Program-made: the position numbers and the translations under genes
In this document: in pieces, positions 22,201-33,300 of the stretch
Layout of the letters: every line of letters begins with the position of its first letter
Numbering within the stretch: position 1 is the first letter of the stretch
From: Owenia fusiformis
Lineage: Eukaryota > Annelida > Polychaeta > Sabellida > Oweniidae
Direction: 5' to 3'
DNA: 64,000 bases
NCBI GenBank assembly: GCA_903813345.2
Contig: CAIIXF020000009.1
Span: forward strand, 34,349,259 to 34,413,258
Notes under the pieces: generated by a model
What the model was told of the DNA's origin: nothing
The model's database searches: none
What the model saw: the letters and a program-made list of their open reading frames with translations, nothing else

Positions 22201-24918
22201 TAAGAGTAGAAATATTTACTGCATAATTTTCAATGTTTTAAACTCAGTGAAATATTTCATAACATTATGGCCAATGAAAGGAAATTAGACGTCAGTAAAA
22301 TTAAATTCCAGCCATTAAATCAAATCTTGAAAATGGATTAATTCAGTGTTTGGTACCCATGAAATTTAAGGTGTTTCTCGACATGGTTATCTGGGAAAAT
22401 AGTCCAGAGTGATCCATAACTCATCTACATATGCTTGTATATCTGTGTATTGTCAGTGAATATGAAAACGGGGTCTCTAATGTAAGGAGTTCACTTGGTC
22501 TTCCAGTACAAAGCAAAGCAGCTATGGATTCTTTTTGATAAATTTGAATGTCCAAACGAATTGGATTATATGTTATTATATATTATTCTAATATGATACG
22601 TAATGTCACAATAGCTAGAACAATTGATTACTGGTCTATATTAGAGTATGTATGACCGCTAAAATTCCTAAATCCAAATAGTTGTGTTTGTTTATCATAG
22701 GTGTGTCCTTTAATCATGTTAGAATCATAACAAAGACCTCGATGTTATGATTTATGTCAAATATATGACTTCAAATTTTATTCTGGCCATTGCCAAAGAC
22801 CCCAATCACTAATCGATTTCGGTCTTTAAACAATGAACAGAATAAAATTTTCGGTCACATATTACGCCATAAATCATAAAATCGAGGTCTTTGTTATGAT
22901 TCTAACATGATAAACAGTCAAGAAACACAACCATTTGCACTTATGAATTTTAGCGGTCATACATACTCCAATATAGACCAGTAAATCAATTGTTCTTGCT
23001 ATTCACGTATCATATTAGAATGTAAATTAATTAAATTCAAAGGTGATTGTATAATTATATCCTATGTGTTTTATAGATGGGTTCACCTTGAGTTCAAATC
23101 TGAAGCAATGGCTGACAAACACCATAACCTCCTGAAGGGAAAACTGTTGAAAGGGAAGCCGCTCCTTGTAGATTATGTCGGCTCTAAAAGTGAGAAACCA
23201 AAAATGCCACAACAATCTACTAACAAGTCTCAAGCTCAGGAAAAAAGTAAGGGTGAGTTACCAGCATTGAAGTAAGTGCGGACTGCACTTGGAAATTGGC
23301 AGGCACCCAATTCAAAATCCATTTTAATGTCAGCGGTTGGTGTTCAGTGGTCAGTATCTGTATAACAAATGGCAGGTGGTGACATTTTGCATGTTAATTC
23401 CTTGTCAACCACTTGAAAATAGTGTATTATCAAAATTTTCAAATTTTTTTTACCAACTTGCTTAGAACTGAAAAAATAGAATTTTGCACCCATCTGAAAA
23501 AATGTATTTCCCTCAGCTTACTATATAGCACATTCTGATATGATGTTTCTACTTGTTTTTCTGAAATCATATATTATGATTTTATTTCAATTACAGAACT
23601 AGATTTTTCAATTACAGAACTAGATTTGACGCGTCTCTACATTAGTGGTTTTGGCCAAAATTGCTCAGCAGAAGATATAAAACAGAACTTTAAAAAAGCA
23701 GTCGCTGTTAATTTCCCGTTAGCCAAAAAGTCATCTCTGCCAAAAGGGTAAGTAGAATTTGATTTTTCTGTATGTGATGATTCAGAAAAATCTGTCATGT
23801 GGAATACCTATGTAAGTGGATCACCTTTGTAAGTGGAACATTTGCCACAGTCTGTGAATTGTATTAATGTTAATCAGGAATACCTATGTTAGTGGATCAC
23901 CTTTGTAAGCGGAACATCTGTCAAAGTATGTGAATTGTGATAATAATAATGAAACCTCTATAAATAGAACAGAAACACTTTTTATGTCACCAAAGGAAGT
24001 GACTTATTGTTGTAGTCTCCAACTTTTTTGTTGACGGTGTTCAGGGTTCGGCGTCTGTAACACGACGTCTGTAGCAAATCATGGCATCTGTAACAAATGG
24101 GATGTGGTGTCATTTTTTTGCATATTAATCCCTTGTTATTTTTGGAATTAACACAGTAACAGTACACTGTTTGAGTACAAGGGTCGTTGCTCCTTTATTT
24201 CTAGATTTGGGGAGTTACATTCTCATATTATATTTAAAATATAAAGCACATATTTTCTGAATTTCAGCTACGCATTCGTACAGTTTAATGATGAGTCTAG
24301 TGCCAAAGCTGCACATGAGGAAATGCAGGGCAAGAAACTTAAAAATGGTGTTCTTCTGATAAAATATGCCTTCAAACGACCTGACCTTGACACAAAACCA
24401 ACTGCGACAAAAGGGGAGAAGAGAAAGAAAGAGAAAGTCGAGGAAGGTATGTAAGCTACATGTACAGTAGTTTGGAAAATTATGTTAAATTTTGTTACAA
24501 ATAAAGTAACTCACCTCATCAATATATTATAAACAGCAGATAGACCAATACTTTTTGAAGTGGATCCCTAGAATATTATGTCAGGTCTTTTTGCATGTAA
24601 TGCAAATGAATTGTTGTGTGCTTTTAACAACTACTCTGTGTGTTTCATAACAATTAAATTCACTAGGACAACAATCCTTCAATGATTTCTTTGGTTTTCC
24701 TTTATTTCATTTCACATTGATGACTCTAAATTGTGATCTGGTAGTCAACATGTATGGAAGCCTACTTACATTACTAGCTTGACATTTAATATATATTATT
24801 AACTGCATTCTCCCTTTCAGAGCCTGTAGAAAAGAAGCCTAAAAAACAGAAAAAGAAGAAAGTTAAGAAAACTAAAAAGAACATTAAAGCAGAAAGTGAT
24901 GAAGAATCTGATGATTAA
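16290..24918 (+). CDS. Nucleolin-like nucleolar protein with two RRM domains (11 exons, 426 aa)
   Basis: Exons are 16290-16298, 17554-17682, 18244-18376, 18613-18687, 19150-19317, 21264-21305, 21862-22003, 23077-23252, 23618-23747, 24268-24446 and 24821-24918. They sum to 1281 nt with compatible phases and GT/AG borders. The protein starts with a Lys/Pro tract of TPKK type, then an acidic Asp/Glu/Ser block (about residues 34-90) and further Lys-rich TPK segments (about 92-170). Two RNA-recognition motifs follow. RRM1 (about 192-268) has RNP2 MLFLKSL. RRM2 (about 297-370) has RNP2 LYISGF and a textbook RNP1 KGYAFVQF. A Lys-rich tail ends in acidic SDEESDD. Acidic/basic N-terminus plus RRMs is the nucleolin plan, implying rRNA processing in the nucleolus. 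It has two RRMs rather than the vertebrate four and no RGG tail, so orthology is not assured. The 9-nt first coding exon (MQR) is the least certain part. Confidence 0.85.
17697..17904. repeat. 52-bp tandem repeat, four copies, in intron 2
   Basis: Units start at 17697, 17749, 17801 and 17853 with ACATGCAATTAAGGT. Each includes a short internal inverted repeat (ATTAAGGT ... ACCTTAAT). The array begins 14 bp after the exon 2 donor. Confidence 0.85.
19405..21153. mobile_element. Non-autonomous dispersed element with palindromic head and about ten 140-bp internal units, in intron 5
   Basis: The head is a palindrome (GTCACCAC...GTGGTGAC) and is present twice (19405 and 19457). It is followed by GTTATGGTCTCCG and a GGCGGTTGGCGTCCGG-like block. 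About ten internal units each contain TTCTCAGAAATTCAAATCTG, GACTTTAGATTTGACATTTG, TGACCTTCAATGACCTTCT and AGGTCAAAAA. The tail is GGTGGTGACATTTTG then TTAATGCCTTGTTA. Shorter relatives lie at 22065, 23326, 23970 and 25872. No protein is encoded. This head/tail pair is a repeat type I associate with bivalves. Confidence 0.75.
22065..22196. mobile_element. Short copy of the GTGACAT-headed element, in intron 7
   Basis: It begins TTTTATGTCACCAC and ends GTAGTGACATTTTGCATA then TTAATGCCTTG. The internal units of the long copy are absent. Confidence 0.65.
22586..23020. mobile_element. 435-bp near-perfect foldback element (MITE-like), in intron 7
   Basis: The left arm from 22586 and the right arm ending at 23020 are reverse complements over about 190 bp, with a few mismatches and small gaps. 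Both ends read TTCTAATATGATACGT in inverted sense. Inner landmarks include AGAATCATAACAAAGACCTC paired with GAGGTCTTTGTTATGATTCT, and an innermost AATTTTATTCTG / CAGAATAAAATTTT pair. The loop is about 50 bp. No clear target duplication was found, and no protein is encoded. Confidence 0.85.
23326..23407. mobile_element. Tail fragment of the GTGACAT-headed element, in intron 8
   Basis: Only the end is present: GCGGTTGGTGTTCAGTGG, then GGTGGTGACATTTTGCAT and TTAATTCCTTGT. Confidence 0.6.
23586..23627 (+). repeat. Duplicated 3' splice site (two 21-bp units) at exon 9
   Basis: A 21-bp unit with TTCAATTACAG followed by AACTAGATTT occurs twice exactly, at 23586-23606 and 23607-23627. Each contains a usable acceptor. 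AG at 23595-23596 or 23616-23617 gives an exon start at 23597 or 23618. Because the unit is 21 bp, either choice keeps the frame; the upstream site adds seven residues before RRM2. Confidence 0.85.
23801..23945. repeat. 77-bp duplication rich in GTAAGTGG, in intron 9
   Basis: Copies start at 23801 and 23878 (GGAATACCTATGT). Each holds one or two GTAAGTGG-like strings (one changed to GTTAGTGG, one to GTAAGCGG) that resemble 5' splice sites. The array lies about 50 bp after the exon 9 donor. Confidence 0.7.
23970..24138. mobile_element. Short copy of the GTGACAT-headed element, in intron 9
   Basis: Head TTTTTATGTCACCAAAGG, middle TTCGGCGTCTGTAAC and tail GATGTGGTGTCATTTT then TTAATCCCTTGTTA. 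Confidence 0.65.
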
Positions 24919-25871
24919 ATTTGATATAAATAAACAATGTTGAACAGAAGATGGATAGAATGTCTGATGAAAACAATGTTTTTATTATTTAAAGGGATCA
25001 TTATTTTAGTTCATCATGGGACCAATGGCAGCATGTTTACAGTACATTTACAATATGTAGCTAGGATACTCTTATTTCATTGGACATTATGTATTGTTTA
25101 ATATATGTTATTAAACAACTTGAAATGTATTGTATGTTTTTTTAGTATTCTTGTTGTACAGTGTATTATATTTTACATATATAGACACCAGCTTGAAAGA
25201 AAGATGGCAGTAAATGTCCAAGCTGTAGACTGAAGAATCACTCCTGATGTCTTCTATTCAACCTAGTGAATGTACTATACAATGTGTGTTATATGAGTAT
25301 GTATTTGAATCTATATCAGCATGACATTTTGTATAAATATCAGGTCTACATACAAATGTAAAATTGTGTATTTTGTTACTTGGGTTAATAGATTATGATC
25401 AGCATACACATATGTTGTTTATTGTTAACCTCTTAGTAGTATCAACAAAGAAATAAATGTGAAATAAAGAAATAAACTAAATGTGCTTTAATAAATACAT
25501 AAGAGAAACTTTACCCTTGTTGTACTGCATTGTTTGAAAACAGGAATTGAATAATTTATTGGAGGTTTGATAGTTTTTTCTGAAAAATTTGAGAAAATAC
25601 AAATGGAGGTAGTGCAGAAGAGGAGGGAAAACCCCATGATTCAATTGATGACATACAATTTCCTGCTTCGCGCACCTCCTTTCCCGGAAGTACGTATATT
25701 TGTTTACAAAATGGTGACTTTCATATTCTGACCTAGTTTTAGAACAATCAACGATGGACTCGCTAAACCAAACAGTGACGATGTCATCTCAATACAGATT
25801 TACTTTATAAGCGTATGTCATCTTTGAACCCTGGGGTTTCTCCCCCTCTTGTAGTGCAGGGTGAAACTTGA
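24919..25871 (+). other. 3' untranslated region of the nucleolin-like gene and following intergenic DNA
   Basis: AATAAA occurs at 24929-24934, only 11 bases after the stop, and a cluster of AATAAA-type signals lies around 25445-25495. The later cluster is the more plausible end of the transcript, but this cannot be decided without RNA data. A CCGGAAGT (ETS-like) site lies near 25684. No gene is seen in 25500-25871. Confidence 0.4.
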
Positions 25872-26010
25872 TTTTTATGTCACCTCCATGACATAGTGAC
25901 ATTTAAAGCCTCCAACTTTTTTGTCAACATCTTTCCATGGTGGTAGGGCATTAATCATGTGTAGCAAGTGTTCCACATTTGTAACAATTTGCAATAACTT
26001 TAGAAGTGAT
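25872..26010. mobile_element. Fragment of the GTGACAT-headed element
   Basis: It begins TTTTTATGTCACCTCCATG, then TAAAGCCTCCAACTTTTTTG as in the copy at 23970. The far end is not clear. The plus-strand open frame 26022-26363 just beyond it has no recognisable protein. Confidence 0.5.
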
Positions 26011-26734
26011 GTTCAATTGACTTGAAATCTTTACTGGGAACACATATAGGGACTTATAGTTTTCAACAGATTTTTGGCTATATTTGTTGCCATTGTAATG
26101 AATCAGGCTTCTTTAGACATGCAACATTTTGTGACTTTGTATTTACTAAAGAAGTAATGGCTAGTAATAAGCTGAAGAAACTGAATGCCTGCAGAGATGT
26201 TTCTAATCATTCTGAAATCATTCAGTACCTAATTTTGGGTAATATCTGTTACCATAGCAAGATAGAACTTAAAACATTTTTAACATTGTTAGTTGTTGCT
26301 TTGAAAGTTTATTCTTTTATAGATCACAATTTTAACGTTAAATTACAATCTACACATCAATAAGGTCATCTGCTTCTATGTCCATGTTTTTTTATATTAA
26401 TCTATTTAGAAATATTCAAGAAATTGAGTGACTTTAATAAGTTTTTCCGATTTGAATAGCTGAGGTACTAAATTCATAACGAGTGGAAATATACAGTGTA
26501 TTTAGGGAGCTATCGCCATGGTGTGTATTATAAATGTTAATACCAATTCATTAATATGCTCCAGCAATATATGAGTGTGAAAATTTCACTTACTTAAAAA
26601 CTATTTTTTTAGATGGAGAAAACACATACCATAAAACATTTTTGAATTTTGGAACTTAATGAACTTAACGTACCTAGAACCTCAGTAGGTATGGAATACA
26701 TTTGTTATGTACGGTCGGTTTTGGATACAGGGTT

Positions 26735-27020
26735 TACCCCTTCACTCCAAAATGTGTCGTCTATTCCTTTTCTCACACAACTGGATCTTACACAAAAAAT
26801 GACACCCACCTTTTGTAACATAGTTTTGGAAAATAAGTTATAATGATTTTATCAAAGACAACTACATTATTTTGTGTTTAATTGAATGGACTACACTTCC
26901 CTGAAAGTAAAAGCTGAAATCATTAATTTTTATAAAGTAACAAAAGCTGGGTGTCATTTTTTGAGTAGAATCCATGTGTATCTGCAAAGGAATGGATGAC
27001 ATTTGGAGCAAATGTTGTAA
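26735..27020. repeat. Foldback element with about 80-bp arms
   Basis: The left arm (about 26740-26820) and right arm (about 26938-27020) are inverted copies. The best-preserved core is CAAAAAATGACACCCACC paired with its complement GCTGGGTGTCATTTTTTG. A spacer of about 115 bp separates them. No protein is encoded; MITE-like. Confidence 0.65.
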
Positions 27021-27498
27021 CTCATAAATTTGACCCTCTTTAGCTACACATCTGAAATTTTTGGAGGTGCTTTCGCATTGCGTCTACTTTAAATTTGCTG
27101 AAGGACAAGTCTGTATGTTGATAGACAAACAAGTTATGCAATGGAAGGTGTGTGTCGCTTTTTGTGTCACCCTGTATATAGCAAATGGTTAATTGAATCC
27201 TGTATATGCAGAGCAAATGTTTTTGAAATCTATGGCAATGAAAAAGTATCAAAATGAAAAAATGGATATTTTTGGCATACCCTGTATACAATGGTAATTC
27301 CAGAATTTGGAGATGTCAATAAAAGATATGTCCTCATGTCAACGTCATGTGTAGTTTCATAGATGATATTGATGTGTTTCATGTCAGAGGGGATGTCTTA
27401 CGCATTCTTTGTTATAAAAACAGGCTTTAATAATTAACACATTGAAGTTGAGGGACATTTTATTTCATGATGATAATTAAATAAAGCGTGTATCAGGA

Positions 27499-27505
27499 TA
27501 TAAAA
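27499..27505 (+). promoter_or_regulatory. TATA box of the MGC-type gene
   Basis: TATAAAA lies 81-87 bases before the ATG at 27586, which places the expected transcription start near 27530 and gives a short leader. Confidence 0.5.
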
Positions 27506-27585
27506 CAGAGAACAGAGTGAAAACGCGTTATTATCAGTATCTTCTCGTCTTATGAGATCTAGACTTATTCTTCAATCTACAAACA

Positions 27586-28281
27586 ATGGGTTGCGCAACA
27601 GGAAAATATCAGATAAGGCCTCAGGATAACATATCTCATCTCAGAATAAGCATCAAAACAACAACTTCAATAGAAAGTGTGTATAGTCCGGCCAAGTTAT
27701 TGTCAGAGTTGATCCATCCAAGGACTATGTTCTCACACCCGGACTTTACTCATGAGCCAGCATGGGACGGGAAAACATGCAATATGTATAGTCGACTGAG
27801 TCCACGACAAGATGTCCCATTTTGGCGACCACCGAGGATGAGTCAAGATATTGAATTTTTTCCTAGGAGTAATCGCCATCCACAAACTGCATACAACATC
27901 CAAGCTCAAAAACAATCTACTGCTTATTCTCCAAGAACTGGACTGCAAAAGCGACCACCGAGGATGAGTCAAGATATTGAAATTTTTCCTAGTAGTAAAC
28001 GCCATCCACAAACTGCATACAACATCCAAGCTCAAAAACAATCTACTGCTTATTCTCCAAGAACTGGACTGCAAAAGCATACCCCATTGAGGAGGGCTCC
28101 TAAATGCCAGATTAATACAGTATACCACTTGCAAAATCCGACATCACAGATTTTAATGATGAATCACACGATAGCTTCAACCAGGACTCGCAGGACCGCA
28201 ATGCATAGTGTTTCTAACAACTTTTCTTTACCAAGTGTAGAAATAAATGAAAGCCTTCAACAAATATCTACAAACTCTTAG
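27586..28281 (+). CDS. Intronless gene for an unrecognised 231-aa basic protein with an MGC acylation-type N-terminus and a 42-residue tandem repeat
   Basis: The ATG has an AAACAATGG context and follows a TATA box at 27499. The protein begins MGCATGK, which fits the N-myristoylation pattern (Gly2, small residue at position 6) with Cys3 available for palmitoylation. This suggests membrane attachment without a signal peptide. Residues 81-122 and 123-164 are a near-identical tandem repeat starting RPPRMSQDIE and ending AYSPRTGLQK, encoded at 27826-27951 and 27952-28077. The chain is rich in Arg, Pro, Gln and Ser, with several YSPR/LSPR-like motifs and no hydrophobic segment. A poly(A) signal at 28349 follows the stop by 68 bases. 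I do not recognise a family. It could also be a lineage-specific or retroposed gene; the bounded promoter and poly(A) signal argue for a real transcript. Confidence 0.65.
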   Translation: MGCATGKYQIRPQDNISHLRISIKTTTSIESVYSPAKLLSELIHPRTMFSHPDFTHEPAWDGKTCNMYSRLSPRQDVPFWRPPRMSQDIEFFPRSNRHPQTAYNIQAQKQSTAYSPRTGLQKRPPRMSQDIEIFPSSKRHPQTAYNIQAQKQSTAYSPRTGLQKHTPLRRAPKCQINTVYHLQNPTSQILMMNHTIASTRTRRTAMHSVSNNFSLPSVEINESLQQISTNS

Positions 28282-28348
28282 CCAGGATACCCAAAAAGAT
28301 CAAAATACATTCACCAAAATTGTTCAACAAAAACAATGACACAACAAA

Positions 28349-28354
28349 AATAAA
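28349..28354 (+). terminator. Poly(A) signal of the MGC-type gene
   Basis: AATAAA lies 68 bases after the stop codon of the intronless gene, in an A-rich stretch. Confidence 0.5.
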
Positions 28355-28359
28355 CAGTT

Positions 28360-30358
28360 ACTATAAGTACTCTAAAAATGTCCACAACATCTATTAAAAA
28401 GACAATACAATGGGCGAATTACTTTTCCATAGTCTTATAGTCTAACTTCCAAGAGGTGTGATAGCAGTAAATCCAATGTGAAGGATGGAGTAAAACACTA
28501 CAGTATCATTAATAGACGGATACATTAATTAATGCCCAATACAATAACAACAATAATCAACTTCATTTAATTATAAAAAATAATAATAATGAACCATGTT
28601 ATTTTGGAAATATATAAGCGATAAATCTTCATTTGCTTATCGTTATATGTCTAATATGAGAATGCAGGGGGTGAATCCAATCACATGGACATTAACACCT
28701 GTGTATGCATGAATGAATTACTGATATTTCATTGAACCATGGTTTGTAAAAACATGCAAACTCAAATAAATAAAGTTTCTTTAAGTTATAGTGATCAATG
28801 TAACATTACATCATTATTCTATGTTTTATATATTTTATTTTAGCAACAAATAGTTCCTAATCACATTTTATTGTACATATGTAATGCCATCTAAGGTCAT
28901 AAATGTGGCACATAAAAAAGCACAGGCTAAGACAAGGTGCCTATAAAAAAGAAATAAAATTTTGGACGGTACAATTATAAGACTTTACATGACTGTTATA
29001 TTTTTATGACAAAATATAATTTAGAAATACAGTAAAAATAATCAAAATAATACAAATCTTCCTTGTTGACTGGTATGATTTTTATGTCATTGTTAGGAAT
29101 CAGGATTTCTTTTCATGTAAAACTGATGCCATAGACACACCAATATATAAAACTAACATCTTATGTGGTGTCTGTGAGGGTGGGGAGGAAAGAAAGATTT
29201 TGTTTGTGATTTAGATTTCATCACTCTTCATATCACCCACATTAGGATATTGGAGTTCCATTTTTGTTCAAGTTATATCATATTCAGTTCTGTTTTATTT
29301 GAAAGGAGAGAGTGCACTGAACAAAAACCTAACTTAGTTTTCCTGTGAATGTCAACTTTTGGCTTAAGAGGCCCAGTTTCTCTACAAAAGCTAAACATTT
29401 CAAACCATCACTGTCATCACTTTGGCATCTGGGGTATTTGATTACGTAAAAAATCATACATTAAATACATGACTCAAATGTGGTCCCCCAGCAACTCAGT
29501 GCTATATCAGAGGCTCCCTCAGACCCTAATTTAATAAGACACTGTTAGGGGATGCGTTACGACCCTGGATAGCAAGTTGCTACTACAGCCCAGCTGTAGC
29601 GCTTTGGTTACTCGCAAAACAACAACTCCCAGAGTGCCAAATCCTACCAAACAAAACATATCTAATTGTTTATCAAATTCCTTTGTCAGATACCTTCTGG
29701 AGTAGAGGGCCAATGAAACCAGATCTGTCTGGTATTTGATTTCTTGCCTGGACCGACAGATGAATAGATAGATGAGACGACTACTCTATATTCCTACTCA
29801 AACTTTAAATGAGAATTTGTGAATGCCATAACATAATTTGGCAATAATACTTGTCGGTATTACTCATCGTTGAAACAATTATCTTTGGAGATTCTAATCA
29901 ATACTAAGTATCTTGTCAGAGGACCAAGGAATCACAATATAGGCTCATCATTTAACCTGTTAAATCGTGACCTACCTTTTTGTGAATTCTTAGGCAAAAT
30001 ATTTGGCAAAATTAGCAATTTCTGACCTAAATCGCCAATTTTGGCCTTTCTTTGTGAACATTTAAAAAAATTTTGACTGTTGTTTCACTTTAATTACCCT
30101 GTTGTGAGAAATTCTAATGAAACCCCTGTCATGATTACAAAATGTAGTATTCTGAACATTCTCTGAACACAGGCCTCCAGAACTCGTACCTCCTTCTGGA
30201 ACAAGAGAGGAACATAATGGATGATGTCTGGAGCAGTGTGTTCGGGGGATGCATTCTGAATATCCAGGGTAATCTAAATATATGAACAGCACATGTCATT
30301 TGTGCCATATATGAATGAATCTCCTAATTATAGGTGGCATTATATTTAGTCCATCAAG
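28360..30358. other. Intergenic; includes the MMD 3' untranslated region on the minus strand
   Basis: No coding signal is convincing. Minus-strand AATAAA (plus TTTATT) occurs at 29293-29298, which would give the MMD transcript a 3' UTR of about 1 kb. That endpoint is a guess. Short minus-strand frames at 29531 and 30062 show no family features. Confidence 0.35.
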
Positions 30359-33300
30359 TTAACTGTCATGTATAATTTGTATTGTTTCTTGAACTAGAGC
30401 AACTTGCCGAACACCTAGCACATATTTGCAGACGGCATAATAATGTATGGTGGCTCCAACTATTACAAAGCAATGCCAGATTGCGTGTGCAAATGGAACA
30501 ATTCCATCTAATTTAAAAAACATTGTTCCAATAATGTAAATTATGCCTCCTAGTGCCAGTTCATGTAATCCTGAGGATTCCTTCTGAAAAACATAAAAAC
30601 ATGAATAAGTTAAAAGGCACTAGGAAAACGATGAAACAAACATTTGTGTCTAACTATGGCAAAACTATCAATGGCTACATTTAGGTGTCTGTGTCTTACT
30701 ATGGAAAAAGCTATCAATGGCTATATTTAGGTGTCTGTGTCTTACTTTGGAAAAAATTATCAATGGCTACACTTAGGTGTCTGTGTCTTACTAGGGAAAC
30801 AACTATCAATGGCTACATTTAGGTGTCTGTGTCTTACTTTGGAAAAAAAACTATCAATGGCTCATTTAGGTGTCTGTGTCTTACTATGGAAAAAAACTAG
30901 CAATGGCTACATTTAGGTGTCTGTGTCTTACTATGGAAAAAACTATCAATGGCTATATTTAGGTGTCTGTGTCTTACTTTGGAAAAAACTATCAATGGCT
31001 ATATTTAGGTGTCTGTGTATTACTATGGAAAAAACTATCAATGGCTACATTGAGGTGTCTGTGTCTTACTTTGGAAAAAAATATCAATGGCAAGATTTAG
31101 GTGTCTGTGTCTTACTTTGGAAAAAACTATCAATGGCTACATTTAGGTGTCTGTGTCTTACTATGGAAAAACTATCAATGGCTACATTTAGGTGTCTGTG
31201 TCTTACTTTGGAAAAAAATATCAATGGCAAGATTTAGGTGTCTGTGTCTTACTTTGGAAAAAAACTATCAATGGCTACATTTAGGTGTCTGTGTCTTACT
31301 ATGGAAAAACTGTCAATGGCTACATTTAGGTGTCTGTGTCTTACTTTGGAAAAAACTATCAATGGCTACATTTAGGTGTCTGTGTCTTACTATGGAAATA
31401 CTATCAATGGCTACATTTAGGTGTCTGTGTCTTACTTTGTAAAAAACTATCAACGGCAACATTAAAGTGTCTGTGTCTTACTATGGAAAAACTAGCAATG
31501 GCTACATTTAGGCATCTGTGTGTTACTATGAAAAAACTATCAATGGCTACATTTAGGCGTCTGTGTGTTACTATGGAAAAAACTATCAATGGCTACATTT
31601 AGGTGTCTGTGTCTTACTATGGAAAAAGCTATCAATGGCTACATTTAGATGTCTGTGTCTTACTATGGAAAAAGCTATCAATGGCTCATTTAGGTGTCTG
31701 TGTGTTACTATGGAAAAACTATCAATGGCTACATTTAGGTGTCTGTGTCTTACTATGGAAAAAAAATATCAATGGCAAGATTTAGGTGTCTGTGTCTTAC
31801 TTTCGAAAAAAACTATCAATGGCTACATTTAGGTGTATGTGTCTTACTATGGAAAAACTAGCAATGGCTACATTTAGGTGTCTGTGTGTTACTATGGAAA
31901 AACTATCAATGGCTACATTTAGGTGTCTGTGTCTTACTATGGAAAAACTATCAATTGCTATATTTAGGTGTCTGTGTCTTACTTTGGAAAAAACTATCAA
32001 TGGCTATATTTAGGTGTCTGTGTCTTACTATGGAAAAAACTATCAATGGCTACATTTAGGTGTCTGTGTCTTACTTTGGAAAAAAATATCCATGGCAAGA
32101 TTTAGGTGTCTGTGTCTTACTTTGGAAAAAAACTATCAATGGCTACATTTAGGTGTCTGTGTCTTACTATGGAAAAACTATCAATGGCTACATTTAGGTG
32201 TCTGTGTCTTACTTTGGAAAAAACTATCAATGGCTACATTTAGGTGTCTGTGTCTTGCTATTGAAAAACTATCAATGGCTACATTTAGGTGTCTGTGTCT
32301 TACTTTGTAAAAAACTATCAACGGCAACATTAAGGTGTCTGTGTCTTACTATGGAAAAACTAGCAATGGCTACATTTAGGTGTCTGTGTGTTACTATGAA
32401 AAAACTATCAATGGCTACATTTAGGCGTCTGTGTGTTACTATGAAAAAACTATCAATGGCTACATTTAGGTGTCTGTGTCTTACTATGGAAAAACTATCA
32501 ATGGCTACATTTAGGTGTCTGTGTCTTACTTTGTAAAAAACTATCAACAGCAACATTAAGGTGTCTGTGTCTTACTATGGAAAAACTATCAATGGCAAGA
32601 TTTAGGTGTCTGTGTGTTACTATGAAAAAACTATCAATGGCTACATTTAGGCGTCTGTGTGTTACTATGGAAAAAACTATCAATGGCTACATTTAGGTGT
32701 CTGTGTCTTACTATGTCAGACAATAATTGTCAATATTTAGGTGTCTATATCTTACCATGGCAAACACAACAATCATTGCAGGACATACACCAATGATTAG
32801 GTAAAACAGCACCTCTAATGATTTGTACCTGAAAATAAAAAAAGTATATATACCAGGTATATTTAAAGCTAGTGAACATATTTCTCTCATAAAACCTCTC
32901 TTCAGTGCTTGGTTTACACATATTTAATAAACACATCTCTTTAGTGAGTGACTAAACACATCTAATAACACCTCTCTTCAGTGCTTGTTTAAACACATTT
33001 CTAATAAACATCCCTCTTTAGTGACCCATTAAACAAATTTCTAATAAACATCTCTCTTTAGTGAGTGATTAAACACATTTCTAATAAATATCTCTCTTTA
33101 GTGAGTGATTAAACACATTTCTAATAAACACCTCTCTTTAGTGAGTGATTAAACACATTTCTAATAAATATCTCTCTTTAGTGAGTGATTAAACACATTT
33201 CTAATAAATATCTCTCTTTAGTGAGTGATTAAACACATTTCTAATAAATATCTCTCTTTAGTGAGTGATTAAACACATTTCTAATAAATATCTCTCTTTA

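Noticed and set aside
26022-26363. 113-codon plus-strand frame
   Set aside because: It follows a dispersed-element fragment, shows no domain, and has no splice or promoter support.
27733-28134. 133-codon minus-strand frame opposite the MGC-type gene
   Set aside because: It is antisense to the better-supported + strand frame, which has a TATA box, start context and poly(A) signal. Its repeats mirror the coding duplication.
30731-32683. Many overlapping frames of the [17 protein letters not shown] type
   Set aside because: Frame-shifted readings of the 46-bp minisatellite in MMD intron 6.
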